From Dipetalonema caudispina (Eukaryota > Nematoda > Chromadorea > Rhabditida > Onchocercidae): a stretch of DNA of 64,000 nucleotides. Of the stretch, positions 50,801 through 62,800 are shown piece by piece. Where the stretch lies: the NCBI GenBank assembly GCA_013365325.1, contig JABVXV010000043.1:114020-178019 (forward strand). The letters run 5' to 3'. The notes beneath the pieces were generated by a model. The model saw nothing but the letters and a program-made list of their open reading frames with translations, ran no database searches and was not told the DNA's origin. How positions within the stretch are numbered: the first letter of the stretch is position 1; each line of letters opens with the position of its first letter. The translations under genes and the position numbers were made by a program.

Positions 50801-53800
50801 AATTAACTGTTAATTTTGAATCATTGATCGGTGAAACACGACATTCCATGTGAATAGAATCGCCTTGCTGCAATGAACTAGATTTTCTATGAACCGGATT
50901 TCCTTTTTTTTTTTTTTTTCTTTGATATCGTAATTTTCGCATTGTTCACTGAATTAACGCTACCCATTTTTAAACATAAAACATTTTTCAGAAAATGTTT
51001 GTTTATTCAAAGAAAAAGAAAAGAAAAGGAAAATAAAACAATAAGACAAAAATACCTCAACTCCATCAATATTTTCAACTAGAGGTTGAATTATTTGTGG
51101 TGCATCAATTTGGATGATTGATGCGACCTCAATATGACCAATACTTTCTGCTTTTCCTTTAGAATTATAAGCTATACATCTAAAAAATTTTATGTGAATT
51201 CCGGAATTAATAGATATAAGCTAATAAGGAATAAAATGTTGAAATGGATAGACAGTTTAGTATCCGGATCAGTATGTGATAAAAATTTTTTTTCGAAGTA
51301 CAAATAATAAAATATGAAATAAATCAGTAAGTAAATAAGAGAGTAAATCAATCTTACGATATTATATTAATGTTAATGAAGAAAAACAAAAACAAAAAAA
51401 GAAAAAACATAGTGGAAACGAATCGCAATTAATTAGCAAGTAAAATTAGAATAGAATAAACGGGGGAATATTTACTTGTATTCTCCGCTATCTTCGGTTA
51501 TCAGATGCTTAATGAGCAGTGTAGCGACACCAAAATCATTTGACATATGTATCCTATTTGAATATGGTATAGAATGTCCATTATGAAGCCATTCAATACG
51601 AAGTGATGGATCACCAATTGGTTGCAACACACAAGTAAAAGCTGTTGCTTCCGCTTCATTCATCTAGAATTATTTACATGTAGAAAATTTGACAGCTTAA
51701 AATAAATTTTTGAAATTGCTAAAAAAAAAACTAATTTTAAATTGAAAGTTAAACAAAAAATTTTCCAATGTAGAATTACAGTTCTATCAAGATATGAAAT
51801 TAGATTTTCTGAAATGCTTTTTTCAGTCTCTAAATTGTGATTTATATGAAGAAATCTCATTAAAATCCCATAATTCTTACTTAAGACGTTTCCGAGCAGT
51901 AATTATTTTTTAAAAATAAGAAAGGAAGAAACAAGCTATCAAATTTGAAACTAATAATGAAATTTGAATTGCAATAAAAAAAAACTTCATAAGAGTATTA
52001 CATTAATTTTTTTTTTTACCTGGCCAAGATCAGTGAGATTTTGGGTAAAATACGGTGCATCAAATTCTCTGATTGGCTGATCCAATTCATCTCTTGGCCG
52101 ATGGATATATTCTTCCAGCTTTTCAATGCGATTTTTGCCTTCGGCAGTGCTTTGCCAATCGGAAACAACACCGCCCATACCCGTAACCTAAAATTACAAA
52201 TTATTCACCTGTATAAAAAAGACTCTTTCCCTTGAAAGTTATCTACATTTCACTCTAAAAGATGAACATATCATTAATTTAAACATTCATAAATAATGGC
52301 AGCGTTCTATGACGGAAATACTGACCACATCTATGAGAAGACATAACTTTGAACTTTACCTGCATATCACATGATGTTTCCGCTTGACCTTTCTTGTTAC
52401 TTGCACGACATACCCATTTACCTGAATCTTGTGGCTCTGCAGGTATCAGTTCTAGAACCACAAAACCAAAATCATGAATTGCTTTCATACGAGCTGTATG
52501 TCCAACGGGTTTTCCGTTATGGAACCATTCAATCTTTAAGTTCGGATCACCTACTGGTTCCACTTGTGCTTCCAAATGCGCTAATTGTCCTTCTGATAAG
52601 TTTGTCAACGACTGCAAGAAAAAATTATTGCTTCGAATAGAAAAGTAAATTTGGAAAGCAAACATATAAATTTTATGAATAATATACCAGAAATGAGAAA
52701 ATTCTCAATTTCAAGAAATTAACGAAAACATTTTCGAGATTGAAATTTTTTTCAAGATCAACTAAATTCAAACCTGTAATTGGGTTAAGAATTTCGGTGC
52801 TCCATAATCAAACTCAGGCTTCTCAGGAATTGGTGCTTTCGGTGCTTCAATTTCAATGATTTTTTTATAAGCGCCAGACATACTATCTGGAAGCTGCGAC
52901 TTTGTAATAATCTTTTGCTTCGGACTACATTTCAGTTGTGTGCTGGTTACCGCTTCACCAACCTGAAATTTCAAACATTTAAAAACTTCATGTTATAAAT
53001 CAAGAATTTAAACAATTAAGTAGTAAAATTTTAACCTTGTTAATAGCACGGCATGTATATTCACCCGAATCTTCCGGATATGATGGTGATATTTCTAGGA
53101 CAACAAAACCAAAATCACTAATTGTTTTGACACGACTTCCTGTCTTCAATGGTTTTCCATTCAGGTACCATTGGATCTAGAAAAATGATTGTGAACGAAT
53201 ACAGATCAGAAATGATCTAAGATATAAATTCTATAAGGTGATGTATCATCACATTATATACATTCTCAATTCTATTTAAATTAAAATATATATTAAAAAA
53301 AGTAAATTAATGAAAATAACCTGTAATTGATTATCATTTACTGGTTCATATCGTGCAGTAAAATGAACACGATCACCTTCCTCACAAGTAATAGGCGCAG
53401 AAAGAGGTTCAATAAATACAGGAACAGTTTTTTGCTCTTCTGCAACTTTCTCTTCTGGCTTCAAATGTAGATTATATTCAAGCTCTTCGATTGCTTTTGC
53501 TTTACCTTCATCCTAAACAAAAAAAAAAAAAAAAACATTAACATATATCTTCAAGTACATATATTCATATCAAATGGACAAAAGTTGTTTTAAATTATTG
53601 TTAAAAAGTATTTATGTATTATTTAAAGCATTATTTATTACAGTATTAACATGATACTAATAATTCGAATTCATCCATAACGTATGAAGTTAAATAAAAA
53701 TTTACACGTTAATATCAAATTATGATAAATGATATGTAGACTTTTTTTTTTGTTGTAAGATTTCGTTTTAAAAACTTTATAATTCGATTAAAAAGTCATC

Positions 53801-56800
53801 ACTTCGATCTTTAATCATAGTTTATTAAATCAATGATTTTCAGCAATCATTTCGTATCAATTTCATAACAAATAATTTAAATTACCTGAGGTTGAAGCAA
53901 AAGAGTCTCTTTTGATGCAATTTCTAAAATAGTTGATGAATTCGCTTCACCAGCAGAATTTATAACTTTCACAGTATATTCACCAGCATCCTAGAAATTT
54001 TTCCAAAATTAAATTATAGATCATATTTCATTATTTTTACATGTTAATCATCTATTACAAAAAGTAAATGATACGAATAAAACTATCAATATAAAGAAAA
54101 TAGGAAATTTCAAGTTTTAAACAAATTTCAGTTGTAAGCATAAGTTGTGCTAATTCAAATGTGTTTTACTATTTTTATGCAATTTTAAATTTGAATGTTA
54201 AATATTTATATTTATGAGAAATATTCCAAAAGAATAGCAAAAAATAAAACCTGTGCAAAGAGATGTAAAATATCAAGTATTGCAAAGCCAAAATCTTGCA
54301 CCATTTTATATCGATTTGCATGAAATAGTGGTTTACCATCACGGAACCATTCTACTTTAAGATTTGGATCATCAATTGGTGTAAATTGAGCTTCTAAGTG
54401 AGTGCTATCACCTTCGGTAAGACCTTCTGGCTTTTGTAGGTGAACAGTAATTTGTGGTTTATCAAAGATCTGAAAATATGAAATCCTTTGAAGATTTCTA
54501 AGTTGAAATCACTGAGATTTGTATTTAATTAATTTCTAAATTGAAAGTGTTCAATTCACTTTTATCTACTCTTATGTTTGCAAAATAAATATTGATGATT
54601 CTTAGCTATTATTTAACTATTTATTAACTAATAATTAATCAATAAAACTAACTTTCGGTGGAGCTTCTTCAGGAATCGGTTTTTCAGCTTCCATTTCTCT
54701 AATTCTTTCAAGACTTTGCGGTTGTATCGAATCAAAAATGATACTTTCTTTGCTCAAAACATTAATAGTTGCAGAACTTTTTGCTTCACCAATTTCATTC
54801 GACACAACACATGTCCATTCACCACTATCTCGTGATTCTGTTGCGCTTATATCCATAATAATCCAACCAAAATCATTAATCATCTTTACTCTTGAACTTG
54901 CCGATATTGGATTTCCATTCAAGAACCTAAATAAGAAGAATAAATGTAACTTTATCAAAAAAAAAAAGAAAAATCTCATATAAATGGAAAACTTTTTCAG
55001 GAAGACAACAATATTTATAATAGATTGCTTACAGATTTCCGAAAAAATTAAATTGTATCCATTTTACAAAAATATTCACCATTGTATTCTAAGATCAGGA
55101 TCATCTATTGGTTCTACGGTAGCTTCAAAATGCGCTGGTTGTCCTTCATATAGATTGCCAGGACTTTGGATATGTGTAAGAAATCGAGGTAATGTCTTAG
55201 GTGGTGGTGGTATTTCTGGCATCGGTGCTTTCGGTGCTTCTAGTTCCTAAATTCAACATTCAAAAATCTCATAACATATATTCAATAATTTATCATATAT
55301 CATAGAAAAATTGAAATTCGGAAAAATTGCAAAAATCGGATAATCTTTGGTGAGATAACCTGTATACGTTTCCATGATTCCATATGTTGGGTATCGCCAT
55401 ATATTGCTTCTTTTGGATGACATTTCAACGTAGCACTGGAAACTGCTTCACCATTCTCATTTGTTAAGCGTAATTGATAAACACCCTAAAGTTTGAAAAA
55501 AAGAAATGAAATGAAGCACAGAAGTAATGAATTTAAAAAGAAAAAAAAAATTAACTTTCACTTCCAAAACATTCAAATCACGTTTAGCAAAACAACAAAT
55601 GATACTTCTTCCGTGATGATAATTAGCAATGTTCCGTTCTTACATCACTTTTATCGTTTCTGATATCTGAGCAAAATGTATCATACTTGATCTTCAGGAT
55701 AGGTATAGCCGATATCCAAAGTGCAAAAACCGAAATCTCGTGAAATTGCATATTTTGAGCCATGCGATAACGGTTGTCCATTGCGGAACCAAGTAACTTG
55801 CAAATTAGGGTCATTAGTTGGTACAATAACCGCTTCGAAGTGTGATGGTTCACCTTCGCCGCATTCAACATCCGAAATTTGTTCGTGAAATGATGGAGCA
55901 TCATAAACTGGCGGTGGTGGTTCTGCAATATCACAAATTATCAACAAATGAAATGAAATATTGCTAATTAATTGCAGTTGAAAATCCGCAGAAATTCTGG
56001 GATATAAAAAAATTAAAAATCTTCAAAATTAATCATATTTATTTCAAAGAAGAAAAAGACTTCTACATTTTAACATAGCTATCTTTCCATATGAAATTTA
56101 AAAATCCACAGAAATGTGCAAAAACTTCTACCATAGTTAGTTTTGCTTACCAGGTGTCTTTTCCTTTGGCGCTTCAATTTCTTGAATTCTACGCCATGAT
56201 TCTTCATGCGAAGTATCCAATAAAATGTCACCAATACCAGCAACCTAAAATTAAATATTTTATTCGTAACAACAATTTGCACTTACAATAATGCTAGCAA
56301 AAAATAAAATAACCATAATAAATGGATTTCAAATGTTAGGATTAAATTTTGTAAATAACCTTAATAGATGCAGATGAAGCTGCTTCTCCTTCACTGTTTA
56401 TAATTTTAAGTGTGTAAACACCATTATGATCAGGATTAACACCACTAATATCTAAAGCTGCCCAGCCTAATTCGCTTGTTGTTTTCACCAGTTGACTGGC
56501 ACCAAGTGGTTGTCCATTGCGTAGCCAAATTACCTTTAAAAAATCACCAAGAATTATTGAAATTCAGTTAAAATGATACAATAATGTTACATTAAATAAT
56601 AAATATTTGATAGCATTGAATCAAATTTCTAAATTCACATAAAAATTTTTATCACCAACCGATAAATTAACACTTGGCCAATATGCCAACTTTTATTATT
56701 TTGTTATGTTTGCTAAAAATAAAAGAAAAAAGAAACCTTAAGGTCAGGATCACGAGCAGGTTGGAATGTTGCTTCCAGATGCACAATTGCACCTTCAGGA

Positions 56801-59800
56801 ATATCAGTTGCCGATTCAAGTTGCGTAAGAAAGCGTGGTTTCTCTTTTTCGATCACTTCCTCAATCTGTTCAATTACTGCCGGTGTTTCAAGAATCTGAA
56901 TCTTTTCCCAAGATATTGGATGTTGAGTATCACGTACAATCGATTCATAACCTGAAAATAAATTAATTGTTTTTTTTTTTTTTTCATTGCTTTTATAACA
57001 GAGAAATAATAAATAAATTCATTTGTATTTACACTAAAAAAAAAGAAAAAAAAACGAGATGTTATTGCTTTCAAAAGGATTGAAATATTTAAATTTAGCA
57101 TTTAAAACTTACCAGCAACTTTTACTGTAGCACTGGTAGTAGCTTCACCTTGTTTATTTATAGCTTTGCATGTGTATACACCAGAATCTTCCGGAAGAAC
57201 ATGGACTATTGTTAGTGTGATATTTCCGAAATCATTTTCATGGCGATATCGATTTGCTGTAAATAGTCAAATTGTAAAAAAAAAAAAGTGATCATAAAAT
57301 AAGCCGAAAAATTGAGGAAGACGAGAAGTGATGAATATTTTGTATTCTTTAATTTCATTAAAATCAACATGAAAAAATGAAACATTAAATAAATTTTAAG
57401 AAATTTACAATTTTTTAAGGGGACACCATTCAGGTACCATTCGATCTTCAAATGAGGATCACCAACTGGTTCCACATATCCAACCAAGTATACAATTTCA
57501 CCCTCTTGTAAGTTATCAATATTCTCAAAGGTTTTAATCCAATTTGGTTTGCCAAATTCTGGTTCAGGTACTTCCAAGCGAACATTTTTATCCATAGACT
57601 CCAATTCTTGAATTCTTTTTAAGGAATCTGGATGCTGAGTATCTATCACCAAATTATCCGCACCTAAAATGAACATTGCACATTTAAACTACATACATTA
57701 CTTATAGTTTCTATGGTAAAAAAGAATTTTTATTTCTTCGTAATTTCAAGAATGAATTTAAAACAAATACCCAATATAGAGACATTTGCGCTTGTCACAG
57801 CTGCTCCTTGTTCATTTACTGCTTTACATGAGTAAACACCAGTATGATGTGGATAAACAGGTGAGATGCGCAAAGTGACACATCCAAAATCATTGGTCAT
57901 TGTATGCCAGCTACTTTGTTGCAATGGAGCATCATTATGGAACCTGAAAGCATTTTTATAAAGTTGAAATTTAAAAATCTTCGATTTCTCTCAATAAGAT
58001 GAAATTTACGAATTGGATTGTTCATAGGACAAAAGTTCGCCTTCCAGCAAGTTTCATAATTATACGGATTATCAAATCTTAAAAAATAATAAAATTTACC
58101 ATTGAATTTGTAATTTAGGATCATTAACAGGTATAACTCTTGCTTCTAAAAGAACAGCACTTCCTTCCGGTACATCAGCCATACTTTTTAAGGGTTGTGT
58201 GAAAGTCGGTTTTGCATAAACCGCCGATTCCGGAGCAATTGGCACAGCTTTCGGTGCTTCAATTTCCTAAAATTCTTGTACAGTATGATAGGGAAATGAT
58301 ACTCGAAATCATTCAATGTAGTAATAACTCATTTATAGCAGAATACCATACTTGAATTCTTTTCCAACTTTCTGGATGTTGTACTTCTGCAAGAATGCTT
58401 GCTCGAGTTTGACATTGCAAATTGCCAGATGTTTGATCCTCGCCTGCTGCATTTCTTGCCAAACAACGGAATTCACCAATATCTTCCGGTAAAACATAAT
58501 GTATATCGAGGGTTACTAAGCCAAATTCATTTCTCATTGAAATACGACTACCAGCAGCTAATGGACGGCCATTATGGAACCTAAAAAAGAGTTAAAGGTT
58601 TTTCCATTATTAAATTCCAAATTCAAATCCAGAAAAATTCAGTCTTAAATTATAGAGAAATCATTGAAAATATAAAAAGTAAATATTCTCTGTCATTCAG
58701 AATTGTTCAAATCCAAACATCATTCGATATTGAATGATCAGAATTGTTAAAGATTTCTGCTAATGAACATGAGGGTAAAGGTCGAAACATTTAGGAATAA
58801 AAAAAAAAAATCATCTCACATCGATTGTCTTTGCAATACGATATTTAAAAATTACTCAGATTTATTGGAATCCTTATATTTCGCTTCCAAACTTACCACA
58901 AAATTGCTAGCTGTGAATCATTAATTGGTTCATATTGTGCTTCAAAGTGTGCTGGTTGCCCTTCGATAAGATTTTCATTGGAATTTAATTGTCGAATGAA
59001 ATGAGGTGGTCCATATTTAGATTCTGGAGCTTCTTCAGGCCTCATTTTCGGTTGTTCTAATACTTGTATCTTTTGCCAACTACTCTCATGCTGCGTATCA
59101 CCAACAATGGCTGAATATAATTCATTTATAATTCATTTTTATTCAAGTTAAAAAATTTTGAATTTTTCAACTCAAATATCATAACATATATTTTCCGTAC
59201 TTTTTTTTTCTAAAAGTTTTATTGAAATTGCATCTCAAACCTGATTTGGTTTCAACATTAAGTTGCCCATCTACTTGATCCTGTCCTTGCTCATTTGTTG
59301 CTACAACCGTATATACACCAGCATCTTCCGGAACAGTATATGAAATATCCAATCCGATAAATCCGAAATCAGATGTATGATGGAATCGATTGCTGTTCAG
59401 TAGAGGAACACCATCCTTGAACCATTGTATTCTCATCTTTGGATCATTGATTGGTGTTACCCTAGAATGAAGAGGAAGTGGAAAATTAAAACAATATTAA
59501 AAATAGATTTGTCGATTTAAATGCGAAATTTACGATCACTTTGATTACAGCCTAAAATTGAACTTCTATTTTGAATGATAAAAATTTTTCCATTCCGAAA
59601 AGTTTTACTTTGAATGAATCTTTTTGCAAAGGTTTGCAGACTATGTTAAAAGCAATAAGAAAATTTTGCAACTTTCAATTTACATTAAAATTTAATGACT
59701 TAATGTTGCATAACAGAAGAAAAAAAAACAACGAAACCTTGTTTCAAAGTGTGCAGGTTGGCCTTCGATCCTTTCGATAACTTCTAATGGTTGCAAAAAT

Positions 59801-62800
59801 TGCGGTGCCAAGGGTTTTAATTCGGGCACTTCTGGTGCTGCTTCTTTTGGTGCTTCAATTTCTCGAATTCTTTGTAAACTTTCTGGATGCTGACTTTCAC
59901 TATAGATTACTTTTTTGCCGATAATTTTGAATACTGCTTTTGATTGAGCATTACCTGTAATAAGAATTGTTTATGTATAATGAAGTCAAGAATGATCTGT
60001 TCAAAATATTGTTTAAGTAAAGCATAATTTAAGATAATTCTTGGAAATTTTTAATAACAAACTTTCAAATTAAACTATTAAATTTTAAAAATTATTTAAC
60101 AAATAGCAAAAAGGAAAAGAAAAGAAAAAAACCTACCTAAACTATTACTTGCTACACATGTCCATTCACCACCATCTTCTGGGAAAGCATAAAGAATATC
60201 CAGTGAGACATATCCAAAATCGTGTGTTTTCCGGAAGCGATGTCCATTTGCAAGCGGTTGTCCATTTTGATACCACTCTACGGTGAGTTCATTATCATTT
60301 GTAGGTTCAATCTGTAAAATCAATAAGTTAAGAAACAATTTTAAGTTTACTGCCTCAATCGATTTGACTTTGAAATAATTTCGTCAGTAAAGATCCGCCA
60401 TTGTCGATACGAATATCTTTTCAAGAAGATTCATTAAAAATAAATTTTAATGAAACTAACCTGCCCTTCCAGATGAATGGGTTCACCTTCATTGAATTCG
60501 CCAATTTGAGCCGGTAAAGGAACCACAAATCGTGGTGGCATTTTTTCAGGTTCAAAATAAATTGGTTCTTCAGGTCGACGATTTTCTATGTCTTGAATTT
60601 GATTCCATGATTCCTGATGTTGAGTATCCAAAAGTAGTGATTCCGTTGCTAAATATTCATATTCCTCAGAACATTTATTTATGAATCTAAGCAAGTAAAT
60701 ATCAATCAACTAAATAACTAACGTTGGCATGTGATAGTGCATGAAGTTGTTGCATCACCAAATTCGCTAACCGCGCGACATGAATACACTCCGGAATCTT
60801 CACCATAAACAGCTAGCAAATCCAACGTCACATAATCCAAATTACGTGCCGGCATGAAACGACTTCCTAAATGTATGATGATTTAATTGAAATAGCAAAA
60901 AAAAAAAAAAAGAAAGTTTTAAGTGTATCAAATCATTACCAACAAATAGTCTTCTAAACAATAATGCTACAAAAATTCATAATTTTTAAAACATCTTTGT
61001 TCAAACTTTTTTTTTTAAGATGAAAATTTTATTCAAAGTTAAAAATTCACAATACTATCATCATTTCTATATTAGTTTTTCAAAGAAATTTTATTCATTC
61101 AACGCTTTCAAAGCAAACACACATTTAATTACATTTTCCTCTCCAAATTAGATAACCTACCTTCCGGTAATGGTAATCCATTTTTGGTCCAATATACTTT
61201 CAATGTTGGATCATTAACTGGTTGTAGCCTACATTCCAATCTAACACTTTCACCATCAATGATACCATCGAAATTCTACAAAATATCAAAATCATCGAAA
61301 TTTTCATAAATTTTTTTAAAATTAACAAAAGAATTCAAACTTAAATAATATTCTGTTAAATGTAAGAAAAGCATACTTGTAAAGGTACAGTAAATGTTGG
61401 TGGTGGAAACGAAAGTTCAGGTGATGGTTCACGTGGTGGTTCATAATTTTCAATCTCCTGTATTTTTGCCCATGATTCTGCATGTTGAGTATCAAGATAG
61501 ATATTGCGTCGTGCTGCAAAATATAACCATAAATATATTGCTAATACTTTAATTATGAAGAAAAAATTTTTATTCGAAATAAAAAATAAAAACTTATACT
61601 GCATTGTTGCAATCAAATGGCAGCTTTATGTGATATTACTAATTTCAACAATACTTACGTTTGCATTCGATAAAGAATTCGGTAGTTGCTTCACCAGCTG
61701 CATTGCTAGCTTTACATGTATAAGTACCGGAATCTTCTGGATGAATATGCAAGAATTCAAGACCTACATAACCGAAATCATGCATAGTTCGAATACGTGA
61801 TCCAAACATAATTGGATAACCATTGAGGAACCATTCAATCTATAAAAATCTTTCATAAATTGAAATTTCTCAATGCTTTTTTGCGCATTTAATATATTTG
61901 AAATTTTCATGTAAAAAAATGCAATGTTTTTTTAAATAAAAAAATGAGGAAAACTTTTGAAATATACTTTACATGAATATATATTAAATTTTAACAAGAA
62001 AATATTAATTAAAAATTAACGAAAAAAAAAAATTTATGTGTATATATATATATATAATAATATAAGCTAACTTCCTGAAATTAGTGAAATTTAATTGTAA
62101 CCTTCTCCTAATTAAAAAATGAATAATAAAATTACCTTTAAATTAGGATCATTAATTGGCTGAACCATACAATCCATATGTACTGATTGTCCTTCTCTAA
62201 GGACTTCTTTAGGACCATTTAATAGTTGAGTGAAAGATGGCTTTTCAGGTACTGCTTCTTCTTCAGATGGTTTTGCTGGTTGCACTGCTTCAATTTCTTG
62301 AATTCGTCGTAAACTTTCCGGATGTTCGGTATCCATATAAATATTTTTCAATCGTTCGACATCAAATTGTGTGCTTGCTTCAGCGCGACCTATAACAGAA
62401 CAAAATTGGAATATTTTTTGCGTTCAATTTTATCAAATTGAAACTTGTTTCCTTTTTTTTTTTTTTCTGGACTACACTAATCTTCATAAAGTACTTTGAA
62501 ATTTTATTACAACAGTAGAGATACCTGAGATTCGTTAAATCTTAACTTACGCCTATGCTGATTCCAATTTTGAATCTTTGATTCTGATTCTGCCAATTTT
62601 ATCTATTTAGAATAGCATATAGTTATCCATAAAAATGTTAGTGTTTGAATTAAATATGGAATTTACCTTCAGGATTTGTAACAACTAATGTGTACGTCCC
62701 AGCATCTTCAGCGATAACATAATCAATATCCAATGATACGAAACCAAAATCATTCATCAGACGATATCGACTACCAGCTTTTAATGGATGTCCATTATGA